Origin: Bacillus gobiensis | Lineage (GTDB): Bacteria > Bacillota > Bacilli > Bacillales > Bacillaceae | Assembly (NCBI RefSeq): GCF_001278705.1 | Contig: NZ_CP012600.1 | Span: forward strand, 2,727,817-2,791,816 | DNA length: 64,000 nt | Direction: 5' to 3' | Notes under the pieces: generated by a model | Told to the model about the DNA's origin: nothing | Seen by the model: the letters and a program-made list of their open reading frames with translations, nothing else | Databases searched by the model: none | Part shown: positions 55,130 through 63,574 of the stretch, one piece after another | How the letters are laid out: every line of letters starts with the position of its first letter | How positions within the stretch are numbered: position 1 is the stretch's first letter | Translations under genes and position numbers: made by a program

Positions 55130-56839
55130 TTATTTTATTATCAATTTCGGAAGATTTGGGGTAATTCCCCGGTATCCGTTCGGTTCAAAGCCTTCAATTC
55201 TCGCATTATGGGCCGAAAGAATTTTAGTATATCCCAGGAAAATATAAGGCGGATCATCGCTTAATTCTTTATACAGCTCATGATACTTTTCGGTGCGTTT
55301 CTTGATATCATTCGTACTAATGCTTTCATCAATTAACTGATTAACTTTTCCGTTTTTGTAACCAGTAACAGCGTCCGGCTTTTCGGAATGGAAATCGACA
55401 ACTCCATTATATGGATCAGTCAGCATTGGAGTTGAGAAGGACGCAAGATCATGATCGCCTTTTTCAACTCTTGACAATAGTGCATTGAAATCCATCTGCT
55501 CAGCCTCTAGTTCAATACCAATTTCTTTATAATTCTCTTTAGCAATTGGAATCAAAACATCAGATAATGGCGTTTTTGAGGTGAAATAGCGTATCGTCAA
55601 CCTTGTACCATCTTTTTCACGTATGCCATCAGACCCCTCTTTCCACCCTGCTTCATCCAACAATTCTTTTGCTTTTTCAGGATCATATTCATATGGATTT
55701 ATGTCATCTGTATAAGCCCATGATGTAGGAGATACGGGTTCATTCGCTACCTGCGCGTAGCCTTGATATGTAGTATCGAGAATGGATTGGCGATTTAGCC
55801 CGTAAATAAAAGCCTGTCTCACTTTCTTGTCTTTGAAAAATGGTTTTTCATGGTTGAATGTCAAGTAGCTATATGCACTTGAAGTATATAGATTTATATT
55901 TGCAAAACCCAAGCTTTTCAGTGTTTCAAAATTGTCATTATTTGCAGGAAAACCACTATAGTCAATTTCTCCTGTTTCAAAAAACTGTAATCCATCGCCT
56001 TCAGTTGTTTTGTATATAAAGTTCTCAACCTCAGGCTTTCCGCCATAATAGTATTCATTTGCTTTATACCGAACCTCTTGACCAGGAATGTATTTATCGA
56101 ATTTATACGGACCGGCGCCAACCGGCTTCGAATAAAGATCCTTAATATAATCTAAGTTCCCGTATTTATAGTCCTTGCCATAGTATTCTTTTGAAAGAAC
56201 CTGGCCACCAAGCAAACGAAGTGCTCTCGCATTCACTTCTTCTGTAGTGATCTCAATCGTTTGCGGATCAATGACTTTAATGCCTCCAATCTCTTTAGAG
56301 GAGCCTTCCTTGTATTCTTTCCCGCCTTTAACTTTCGCTTCTAAAATATCCGTTCCACCGTCATATGCCGGATCATGCAAAAGAGTAAGAGTAAAAGCTA
56401 CATCATCGGCAGTTAATGGAGTCCCGTTGTCAAATTTCAGACCTTTTCGTAAATGGTATGTATATGTTAACTCATCGTCTGATATGTCCCAGTTCTCGGC
56501 AAGACCAGGGGTTGGCTTTCCTTCTTTATCAATGTCTACAAGTGGCGGAAATATAGCAGATGTCACATTACCATCGTAGCCATTCGAGTAAAAATAAGGT
56601 GTGAAAATACCGCCTGGCTCTTGAAGAGCTACAACTACCGTATCTTTGCGGTTTGTTGCATTTTGCGGAGATTTTGAAGGATCAGAAGCTTTAATCACCT
56701 CGTCTTTAATACCTTGTACATCACCTTTATTTCCTTCATTGCTGCTTTGTTCTGCTCCAGACTGTTCTGTTTGGCACCCTGCCAAAAGTAATACAATGAC
56801 GGCAGAAAGTATAAAAATAAGTATTACATTCTTCTTCAT
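55130..56839 (-). CDS. Peptide-binding lipoprotein (OppA-like, SBP family 5)
   Basis: A 569-residue extracytoplasmic receptor. Signal peptide with lipobox LLAGC (Cys at about residue 22), so it is lipid-anchored. The family 5 features GLAENWDISDDELTYTYHLRKG near residue 109 and DVAFTLTLLHDP near 145 are present. First gene of the operon, with GGGGAGGAG upstream. The downstream genes encode the complete importer. Substrate (oligopeptide, dipeptide or other) cannot be told from sequence. Confidence 0.93.
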   Translation of the reverse strand: MKKNVILIFILSAVIVLLLAGCQTEQSGAEQSSNEGNKGDVQGIKDEVIKASDPSKSPQNATNRKDTVVVALQEPGGIFTPYFYSNGYDGNVTSAIFPPLVDIDKEGKPTPGLAENWDISDDELTYTYHLRKGLKFDNGTPLTADDVAFTLTLLHDPAYDGGTDILEAKVKGGKEYKEGSSKEIGGIKVIDPQTIEITTEEVNARALRLLGGQVLSKEYYGKDYKYGNLDYIKDLYSKPVGAGPYKFDKYIPGQEVRYKANEYYYGGKPEVENFIYKTTEGDGLQFFETGEIDYSGFPANNDNFETLKSLGFANINLYTSSAYSYLTFNHEKPFFKDKKVRQAFIYGLNRQSILDTTYQGYAQVANEPVSPTSWAYTDDINPYEYDPEKAKELLDEAGWKEGSDGIREKDGTRLTIRYFTSKTPLSDVLIPIAKENYKEIGIELEAEQMDFNALLSRVEKGDHDLASFSTPMLTDPYNGVVDFHSEKPDAVTGYKNGKVNQLIDESISTNDIKKRTEKYHELYKELSDDPPYIFLGYTKILSAHNARIEGFEPNGYRGITPNLPKLIIK

Positions 56840-56945
56840 TTCTTTTCTCCTCCCCTTTTATAAGAAATTCACATTTACGATTAATGCCTCACCCCTATTT
56901 ATTATTTCAGATATCTGTTTTTCCAAAATTATCATTTCAATGACC

Positions 56946-56975
56946 ATATTAAAACATAGTATTCCGTTAAGTCAA
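56946..56975 (-). promoter_or_regulatory. Promoter of the peptide importer operon
   Basis: In the gene sense TTGACT (56975-56970), 18-base spacer, TAATAT (56951-56946). Leaves a leader of about 100 bases in front of the binding-protein gene. The rest of 56840-57156 shows no gene. Confidence 0.6.
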
Positions 56976-57156
56976 CTTGGTTTATTTTTTTTATGAAACA
57001 TAAAATTTAAATTTCATCTTAATAATTTGTGCAATTAACTCCTGATAATTTAATATAAAAAAGTAATTGACAATTAAAATCATGCTAAGTATATTAAGAA
57101 CAAAGTTTATTATTCCGATAAATTTTATATGATTTAATAATTAAGGAGGAATTCAA

Positions 57157-57249
57157 ATGTCAGAAGATAAACAGCTAAATTCTTTAGAATCCCAAGATCT
57201 ATTTGAATGGGTTAGATTAAATATTTATCTATCTTATTCGTTAGTTTAA
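57157..57249 (+). CDS. Possible 30-residue peptide or gene remnant
   Basis: AAGGAGG stands 7 bases before ATG 57157, an excellent site, but the frame closes after 30 codons (ends LSYSLV). Further on, at about 57270-57340, another frame reads AALPFWNERRHRRAKKV before a stop, so the whole could be a decayed gene. Not recognised. The next gene starts 183 bases later. Confidence 0.35.
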   Translation: MSEDKQLNSLESQDLFEWVRLNIYLSYSLV

Positions 57250-57432
57250 ACATAATGATCTAAAGGACTAGTAGCTGCTCTACCATTTTGGAATGAAAGG
57301 CGGCATAGAAGAGCCAAAAAGGTGACTGGTCAAGATTCATAAACTTAAGAAATTCAAATGTCCTCTATCTATTCTAGTTTTTATAAAATCATATATGAAT
57401 AAGCCATATTATTTACAGAGGAGAATTTTAAA

Positions 57433-58695
57433 GTGAAAGAAAACACATCAGAGCAAAAACCAAAAAAGAAATTAAATTTAACATATCAAGTCATAATCGG
57501 CATTGTTTTAGGTATTTTAGTAGGATATTTTAGTAAAACATGGGGAATTCATTTACAAATATTAGGGACAGCTTTTTTAAACTTAATACAAATGGTTATT
57601 GTTCCACTTGTTTTCCCATTAATAGTTTTAGGCATTATTGGTATTAGCAATGCAAAAAGGTTTGGGAAAATTGCTATAAAATCATTAATTTATTTTGAAA
57701 TTGTCACTACTTTTCTAATTGTTTTGGGAATCGTTCTTGGACAAGTGCTATCTATCGGAGACAATATTAACGTGGGAAATGTGGACACCTCTTCATTAGG
57801 GGGAGTTGCTCATAGTATAGACTTTAAGACTTTTCTTCTTGACATTATCCCTAGTAATATATTTGATGCTTTTGCTTCAGGAAATTTATTACCCATAATA
57901 TTTTTTGCCTCTTTTCTAGGTTTTTCGTTAAATGCAATAGGTGAAAAAGCTAAACCAGTAGTTAGTTTCTTTGAATCATGGTCGCAAGCAATGTTTAAAC
58001 TTGTAGAATATGCTATTTCATTTGCTCCTGTGGGGGTTTTTGGTTTTTTAGCCTATGACGTTGCAAAGTATGGATTACACAATCTTATTTCATTGGGACA
58101 ATTTGTTTTAATAGCTTATGCTGCATTTCTGATAACCGCGGTGATATTGTTCCCCATTATTAGTTTGATATTTCGTGTCCCTTATATTGACTTATTAAAA
58201 AATATTGGAGATCTTCTTCTACTAACATTTACAACGGGCAGTTCGGGTGTTGTTATGCCTTCCGTTATTGAACGTTTGCAAAAATTTGGCGCCTCTCGTT
58301 CCGTGACATCTTTTGTGGTACCCCTGGGATATTCTTTTAATCTTGATGGCGCGTCTATTTACATTAGTTTAGCAGTCATTTTTATTTCAAATGCTTTTCA
58401 TCAGACTTTAGGATTAGGACAAATTATTACGATCGTTTTATTTTTAGCCATCATTACTAAGGGAATCGCAGCTGTTCCATCGGCGGTCGTAGTTGTCTTA
58501 TTAGCAGCCTCTCATCAACTTGGATTACCTGCAGAAGGAGTGGCTTTATTAATGGCAGTTGATTTCTTTGTAAATATGGGAAGATCCTCACTAAATGTGA
58601 TTGGAAATTCCTTAGCCACTGTTATTATTGCTAAATCGGAAAAGGAATTTGATTATACTCCTGAAAAAAACAAGTTAAGCTTTGAAGGAAAATAA
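57433..58695 (+). CDS. Sodium/proton:dicarboxylate or glutamate symporter (DAACS family)
   Basis: A 420-residue transporter with eight membrane helices and two re-entrant hairpins. The hallmark hairpin 1 reads TTGSSGVVMPSVIERL near residue 271, segment 7 holds PLGYSFNLDGASIYIS near 297, and hairpin 2/segment 8 GIAAVPSAVVVVLL and DFFVNMGRSSLNVIGNS near 376. Resembles GltP, GltT or DctP (414-429 residues) without a clear match to one. The gene is visibly more AT-rich than its neighbours (many TTA, ATT and AAA codons), suggesting separate ancestry. Confidence 0.92.
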   Translation: MKENTSEQKPKKKLNLTYQVIIGIVLGILVGYFSKTWGIHLQILGTAFLNLIQMVIVPLVFPLIVLGIIGISNAKRFGKIAIKSLIYFEIVTTFLIVLGIVLGQVLSIGDNINVGNVDTSSLGGVAHSIDFKTFLLDIIPSNIFDAFASGNLLPIIFFASFLGFSLNAIGEKAKPVVSFFESWSQAMFKLVEYAISFAPVGVFGFLAYDVAKYGLHNLISLGQFVLIAYAAFLITAVILFPIISLIFRVPYIDLLKNIGDLLLLTFTTGSSGVVMPSVIERLQKFGASRSVTSFVVPLGYSFNLDGASIYISLAVIFISNAFHQTLGLGQIITIVLFLAIITKGIAAVPSAVVVVLLAASHQLGLPAEGVALLMAVDFFVNMGRSSLNVIGNSLATVIIAKSEKEFDYTPEKNKLSFEGK

Positions 58696-58808
58696 AGTAA
58701 AGGGCAGCGGTCGGCTCAGCAGCAATCAATAAACAAAAAAACTGACGGTCCGCTGTGTTGTTTTCTGTTTCTTGAAGAATCGGGAAAATAAACAGAGGAG
58801 AATGAAAC

Positions 58809-59639
58809 ATGGGAAGACATATATACAAGAAGAATGCGTTCATACTTATTGTTGGGTTGCTGGTGCTCAGCTTAGCCGCCTGCGGCATTGGAGGTTCATC
58901 TGATGAAAAAACAATTCGGGTGGGAACCTCGCCAGGACCATACAGTGAACTTTTTATATCGGCGATAAAGCCTATTCTTGAGAAAGAAGGCTACACCGTC
59001 AAATTGACCAACTTTTCTGATCTCCTTCAGGCAGATATAGCTTTAAGCGAAGGAAATATCGATTTGAATGTTGACCAGCATACGGCATATCTTACAAACT
59101 TTAACGTGGAAAAGCAGGCAAACCTTACGCCTATTGTTCATATTCCAACGGTAAGGGCCGGTATTTTCTCTAACAAACATAATACCATCGATCAAGTACA
59201 GGACGGTGCAAAAGTGGCTATTCCACAGGATCCATCCAACGCAGGACGCGCGTATCTACTGTTGCAGAAAGCGGGATGGATTAAACTGAAACCGGGTGTT
59301 ACTCCGCTGACAGCAACACAGAAAGACATCATCTCTAATCCGAAACATTTAAATATCACAACCATGGATTCCGCCCAGATCCCGCGTGCCATGGATGACA
59401 TCGACTTTGGCATCCTGCCCGGCAGCATCGTCTACGCATCTCACATTGATCCGAAAAAATCGCTGCTGTCTGAATCCCTCATCAAGGATCTGGAGCTGGT
59501 CGCCACGGTGGACAAGAAAAACATAAACACTAAGTGGGCGAAAGCCGTTGTCGAAGCCTACAAATCGGAAGACTTTAAAAAATACCTTGCGGAACACAAC
59601 AAAAATGATTATTGGTATGTCCCCAGTGACCTGAAATAA
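58809..59639 (+). CDS. MetQ/NlpA-type substrate-binding lipoprotein
   Basis: A 276-residue lipoprotein with signal peptide and lipobox LSLAAC (Cys at about residue 26). The NlpA-family features are RVGTSPGPYSELF near 37, DLNVDQHTAYL near 87 and VAIPQDPSNAGRAYLLLQKAGWI near 135. Relatives bind methionine for MetNP importers, but no metN or metP gene is present here, so it is an orphan that must share another importer or serve another role. GAGGAG lies 8 bases before ATG 58809. No S-box-like leader was noticed. Confidence 0.9.
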   Translation: MGRHIYKKNAFILIVGLLVLSLAACGIGGSSDEKTIRVGTSPGPYSELFISAIKPILEKEGYTVKLTNFSDLLQADIALSEGNIDLNVDQHTAYLTNFNVEKQANLTPIVHIPTVRAGIFSNKHNTIDQVQDGAKVAIPQDPSNAGRAYLLLQKAGWIKLKPGVTPLTATQKDIISNPKHLNITTMDSAQIPRAMDDIDFGILPGSIVYASHIDPKKSLLSESLIKDLELVATVDKKNINTKWAKAVVEAYKSEDFKKYLAEHNKNDYWYVPSDLK

Positions 59640-60021
59640 AAAAGGACATTGTTATAAGGAAAGAAAAACACCCGGCGGGGACGCATTAAAGGTGGGGCTC
59701 CATCTGATTGGTCGATTAGGGTTGAGTGATACTTCTTCATGTTATTACTTGTGGCTACCGATGTTCACCCTTAACGTGATGAAAACCGGCTATTATTTAA
59801 GAAGAAGAACATCAAAAAAGAGTTTTGCAAGCTTTTCACCACTATGGAGTGAGTGAAGTTCATTTTCACTCTCTCACTGGGCCATCAAACTAAGCAAAAT
59901 GAATACCCCCAAAATGATGAGCTTCTTTGTTACGAGGAAGCCCAAAATTTCGTTTTGGGGTACTATAAAACCTTAACTTGATAGCGATGAGGAATTTTCC
60001 CTACAATCAATTTTTGAATTT
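59640..60021. other. Intergenic stretch with two large hairpins
   Basis: No supported gene. AGTGAGTGAA pairs with a TTCACTC-type arm around 59846-59879. A larger nested structure at 59904-59962 has base TACCCC(C)AAAA/TTTTGGGGTA and inner GCTTC/GAAGC. An open plus-strand frame ending near 59852 (reading WLPMFTLNVMKTGYYLRRRT) is coding-like, but has no clear start and is not recognised. Confidence 0.45.
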
Positions 60022-60669
60022 TTACAGAACCTCTTTTAACAATTCTACCATTCTTGTGGGCTCTTCTCTTTTTGTAAAGTCAGGATCTACACTCGCGAAT
60101 CGAATTTTTCCTGATCGGTCAATAATATAAGTTGCTGGAACTGGGAGCTCCCATGTATCATTTCCGTTATGGATTGTTAGATCCGCACCATATTCCTTAT
60201 AAATTTTAATTTGATAATCAGGTAGCTTAAATATTAAATTGTAGTTTTCAGCAACGCTTCCGTTCGTATCACTTAGAACAAGAAATTCTAACTCGTTTTT
60301 TTCTTTCGTCGTGAGTGAAGAATCAGGAGTTTGAGGACTAATAGCAATTAATTGTCCTCCTGCTGCGGTAATATCTTTTAATACTCGTTGGTAAGCTCTT
60401 AATTCTAGATTGCAATACGGACACCATCCGCCTCGATAGAAAGTTAAGATGACAGGTCCTTTTTTCAATTCTTCATAAAGGGTAATGGAAACGCCTGTGG
60501 GATCTTTTAATGTAAAATCAGGCGTTTGTTCACCAATCGATAATCCCTTTGCCATATTCGATTCGGCCAATTCTTTTGTTGCTTGTGCTATGAGTCTTTT
60601 GTTTTCGATCAAGACTTTTTGTTCAAAGCTTTCATGGAATTGCCGAATTTCATCAAATAATTTTGTCAT
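60022..60669 (-). CDS. AhpC/TSA-family peroxiredoxin-like protein
   Basis: A 215-residue thioredoxin-fold protein. The active region TFYRGGWCPYCNLELRAYQ near residue 80 has CPYC in the peroxidatic position, and PATYIIDRSGKIRFASVDPDFTKR near 175 closes the domain. An N-terminal helical extension of about 45 residues precedes it. Likely reduces peroxides or works as a thiol oxidoreductase in the cytoplasm. Start ATG 60669 has AGAGGTG upstream; GTG 60678 lies inside that site. Confidence 0.88.
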   Translation of the reverse strand: MTKLFDEIRQFHESFEQKVLIENKRLIAQATKELAESNMAKGLSIGEQTPDFTLKDPTGVSITLYEELKKGPVILTFYRGGWCPYCNLELRAYQRVLKDITAAGGQLIAISPQTPDSSLTTKEKNELEFLVLSDTNGSVAENYNLIFKLPDYQIKIYKEYGADLTIHNGNDTWELPVPATYIIDRSGKIRFASVDPDFTKREEPTRMVELLKEVL

Positions 60670-61152
60670 TTTTTTCACCTCTTGAACGATTTTTCCATAG
60701 ACTGTACCCGAGGCACAATCTACCCAAATAATAATGACAACGCCTGGTGCGGTACAGGTTCAATCAACCACACACAGACTAAACTACGACCAGAAAAGAT
60801 AATTAGGTTCGGTTAAACGTTGGATAAACAGTTCCAATTCGAGTTTCTCGATCGTCCATGCTGGATCATTGCTGCCACCCAACCTGCAATGCATCCATCA
60901 ATGCTTTCCACATCAAACTGTTTCATCCACCATACCTTCCTTCGCTGTTTAGTCTTTCATAAACTAAGACGGGGAATGGTTTGGATTTGTGACATTCATT
61001 AATAACTTTTTTTCTGTGAGAGTCTAAATTGCACGTAGAGCACCATTACGTCTAACTCGCTTTTAAAAACATGAGCTTTAAGCTCAACATCAACGTTAAA
61101 AAGACAATAGGATGCTCGAGACATAAAGATTTTGTCTCTAGGTTTAAAAACA
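60670..61152. other. Gene-poor stretch, possible decayed coding sequence
   Basis: No intact gene. On the minus strand around 60830-60940 a 37-codon frame begins MKQFDVESIDGCIAGWVAAM and looks coding-like, then is lost. No recognisable family or structure. Consistent with gene decay. Confidence 0.4.
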
Positions 61153-61341
61153 TCAGCATATGGTCATACTGTGAAGCTGTGGGTTTGGCAGCGACTTGCG
61201 CAAGTGACCGGGCTGCTTGTCGATCAGAACAAACCGAATCCGCCGTCCGTTCGCCACGTCCCGTGTCGTTGCCTGTATTTGTTTGAACGCTTGTAGCCCT
61301 GCATAGCCGCCTCCGATGATTATGCATGTCAAGTCGTTCAT
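61153..61341 (-). pseudogene. N-terminal fragment of an NADH dehydrogenase-like flavoprotein
   Basis: ATG 61341 has a strong AAGGAG site. The frame reads an FAD-binding start (CIIIGGGYAGLQAFKQI) and RIRFVLIDKQPGHLRK, matching the first about 50 residues of type II NADH dehydrogenase-like proteins of the Ndh/YutJ kind (usually 350-400 residues). After that it diverges and stops at 62 codons. The rest of the enzyme is missing, so this is a truncated gene. Confidence 0.75.
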
Positions 61342-61377
61342 CTTTCCCAGCTCCTTTACGTTTTGTACATATAACAA

Positions 61378-61783
61378 TGTAAGGCCCTGATTGTGACATC
61401 GGAAACAAACAAAAAATCATGCGCCCGTTTAATCAGCCGTTCTTTCGTGCCAGTTTGTTGAGTAAATCTGCCCGTTAGCATCCATGCAGCGCAAGAAACA
61501 GCGCTGCACCACAGAGGATGAAAATGGAGAAGCCGTCAATACTTCTACTACGGCTGGGAGAAGAAGGTCGATCAACTATGGTGCGTTAGAGCCCATCCGT
61601 TAGTCTGACTCCTACGACCACGGTGCATCACAGAATGTCGCTCCCTTTGGAAAGCACTCATGGTAGATTAATCCTATCTTGGTTTCTGCACCAGCTCCAA
61701 CTTCTTTTTTCGTTTTCCATCGGTAGTTTACCCTGCAGCCTATCGGTTCGATCATCACCATCCTTCATTTTAGCCTTTATGAA
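61378..61783. other. Gene-poor stretch of different base composition
   Basis: About 400 bases with no intact gene and a higher GC content than the flanks. A short plus-strand frame near 61540-61600 (YFYYGWEKKVDQLW) looks coding-like but is closed on both sides. Probably remnant DNA. Confidence 0.4.
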
Positions 61784-62230
61784 TCAATCCCAGGCTTCTA
61801 CATATACTGTTCCATTATCAGAGTATCTTTTCACATAAAATTCAGCTTGATTATTAGAGCCATCGACCCAAGCATTAACATCTCTGAAGACATGACAATA
61901 AAGTCCATGGGCAGATTCCGTATAATAAAAATCATCACTTGTACTATTACCAAAGTAAACGCCAGATTTTACTTGATCGTCTGGGTTATATGGATCTTCT
62001 TCAAATAAATAGTAATAACCTTTTGGACTATAATAGGGAAGACAAACCCTAAAATCGCCTCCACCTGATTTAAAGTTTTTACTTTGTGTTCTAAACCAAT
62101 CTTCCCCCATATAATCCCAACCAGCCGCAGAAGCGGTAAACGGAACAGAGACTGTCATAATCAGAGAAAACACCATCATAATCACTGGAACTATTACCTT
62201 TTTAGGCTTAAACATTTTCATAACTTTCAT
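61784..62230 (-). CDS. Small secreted protein
   Basis: A 148-residue precursor with a Sec signal peptide: basic KMFKPKK, hydrophobic core, and a cleavage site at TASAAG near residue 35. The mature part of about 112 residues is rich in Tyr, Asp, Gly and Ser, with FKSGGGDFRVCLPYYSPKGYYY near the middle and ending in a strand-like KRYSDNGTVYVEAWD; two Cys could pair. GGAGA lies upstream. It recalls small secreted Bacillus proteins such as YolA in style, but I cannot make a firm assignment. Located in a remnant-rich region, so it may be laterally acquired. Confidence 0.75.
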   Translation of the reverse strand: MKVMKMFKPKKVIVPVIMMVFSLIMTVSVPFTASAAGWDYMGEDWFRTQSKNFKSGGGDFRVCLPYYSPKGYYYLFEEDPYNPDDQVKSGVYFGNSTSDDFYYTESAHGLYCHVFRDVNAWVDGSNNQAEFYVKRYSDNGTVYVEAWD

Positions 62231-62456
62231 TCTCAGTTCTCCTCTACCGTTTGGATTTGAAAAATCTTATTATCCATATAATCCTATAAATCTACTATCC
62301 TTTCCAAAACAAGCTCTTTCATTATGATACAACGGCTTTTCGGGACATCGATCTGTAAAGATTGATTATAATTCCCCTTGGGGAACCATCCTCCCTTCGA
62401 AAGTCAAAAGGAGCTCCTAATACTCGGAAACGTTTCATCATGATTGCTTGGTGTGA

Positions 62457-62519
62457 CTACGGCCAATTGTTTAACAACACAACGCCCAGTGCAACGACAA
62501 TCATTTTAAACTTTTTCAT
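62457..62519 (-). CDS. 20-residue hydrophobic leader-like micro-ORF
   Basis: AGGAGG stands 6 bases before ATG 62519. The peptide MKKFKMIVVALGVVLLNNWP looks like the signal part of a short secreted pre-peptide such as a Phr precursor. In the +1 frame, the sequence continues as AVVTPSNHDETFPSIRSSF and stop, so a one-base shift may have cut a roughly 40-residue precursor. No rap gene is near. Confidence 0.35.
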   Translation of the reverse strand: MKKFKMIVVALGVVLLNNWP

Positions 62520-62682
62520 GCTCATTCCTCCTAATCAATAAAATGTCGTACATCAAAATTGAGTTATTTTCTTGTACTTTAATACCACCATCCAAACGAT
62601 AAACATTATCGCCCCAACTTAATCAACAAATGTTCTGTCTTTGAAGCTCAATAATTGATTTAATTCAAAAAAATCACCCTTC

Positions 62683-62817
62683 TCAATTGTTATAATGTTG
62701 TAAAAATTGAGCCGCAAGTTCGCCAATTGAAGCATATGCATGTGTTTTTGCCCTTAATCTCATTCTAACGTGTGCACCTTTGCTCTTACATGCATCGGTG
62801 AAAGAGTTTGCTCCCAT
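62683..62817 (-). CDS. Possible 44-residue protein or fragment
   Basis: An open frame with a coding-like composition, including RLRAKTHAYASIGELAAQF, ending at TGA 62683. There is no clear ribosome binding site, so it may be a C-terminal fragment of a lost gene. Not recognised. It is antisense to the candidate transcript on the plus strand. Confidence 0.25.
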   Translation of the reverse strand: MGANSFTDACKSKGAHVRMRLRAKTHAYASIGELAAQFLQHYNN

Positions 62818-62911
62818 TTACTTTAGCAATGAAAGGGTTTACTTTGATGATGAAAGGCATTGTGTTAATTCAACAAGATTAGCTCTTCCCAGTTGGAAGG
62901 GCTAATTTTAT
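62688..62911 (+). ncRNA. Candidate small RNA transcription unit
   Basis: TGTTATAAT (62688-62696) is a perfect extended -10, and a strong terminator (ATTAGC-CTTCC paired with GGAAG-GCTAAT, 62878-62906, then T-rich) ends the unit about 205 bases later. The plus strand between holds no frame longer than about 17 codons. No family recognised; the -35 is poor. Confidence 0.35.
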
Positions 62912-63037
62912 GCTTTCTATCTCCAAGCGCTAAAAGGGGTACAGCCAACATTTCGGAAATTTTGTACGCTAAGCAAATTTTGACATGAATATAGCCAAAT
63001 ACCTGTAGTAGAGAAAACGGCGTTTTCCTACAAGCTG

Positions 63038-63060
63038 AGCAGGATTAATCCTGCTTTTTC
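63038..63060 (+). terminator. Palindromic terminator
   Basis: AGCAGGATTAATCCTGCT is a perfect palindrome followed by T5. No gene is seen directly upstream on the plus strand. Confidence 0.65.
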
Positions 63061-63148
63061 TGTGGGCCCCGCAGTCACGCAATCTAAGTGGTTCAAATCC
63101 ACTCGGTAACTTTCCCTTTTAAAGTGCCGTAGCCGAAGGATTGCAGGA

Positions 63149-63484
63149 GTGAATCCAGAAAGTTTTTATAGAGACATACCTGATAGACGTTTTGAACTGG
63201 ATGTTGATGAAGCGACTAAACAGGATCTTGGGCATGGCTTCATCCGTTATTTATGGGAACCGACTCAAGTTAGAATGAAGCCAAATGAAATTGTAGATTT
63301 TCGATTGAATGGGCAACAGGTTATTAGTGCAGGATACGCTACTGATCCATTGGAAGACATATATGTAGTACAAATGTATCCTAGACACATAAATGTTATG
63401 GCTGTTTTACTCCGTTTTAGTACATTGTGGTCTTATTCACCATCATCAAGAATTCATATGTGGTTGATAGTAAAACAAAGTTAA
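63149..63484 (+). CDS. Uncharacterised 111-residue protein, possibly truncated
   Basis: Reads from a GTG at 63149 that overlaps the only nearby binding-site-like GGAG, so the true start is uncertain. The first 80 residues look like a genuine folded domain (PDRRFELDVDEATKQDLGHG, then FIRYLWEPTQVRMKPNEIVDF); the last 25 residues look random, and another frame continues with coding-like sequence from about 63424. Probably a decayed gene or one with a frameshift. Family not recognised. Confidence 0.4.
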   Translation: MNPESFYRDIPDRRFELDVDEATKQDLGHGFIRYLWEPTQVRMKPNEIVDFRLNGQQVISAGYATDPLEDIYVVQMYPRHINVMAVLLRFSTLWSYSPSSRIHMWLIVKQS

Positions 63485-63574
63485 TATCGAGACTAGATCC
63501 GATAGTTACTCCAAAACAAAAACCCCTTCTTCATCTGAAAATGTCGTTTTTAATGCGACTGCCTATCCGGAGGT

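Noticed and set aside
60820..61002. 60-codon plus-strand frame upstream of the peroxiredoxin gene
   Set aside because: No binding site, and the reverse strand looks more coding-like; no recognisable domain.
62980..63060. TTGACA at 62980-62985 with TGTAGT at 63004-63009 as a promoter for an RNA ending at the 63038 terminator
   Set aside because: The -10 is weak and the transcript would be only about 40 bases, so I do not call an RNA gene.
63087..63110. tRNA-like T-arm (AGTGGTTCAAATCCACT)
   Set aside because: The arm folds like a T-stem-loop, but no matching acceptor strand, D-arm or anticodon arm is found upstream, and no CCA follows.
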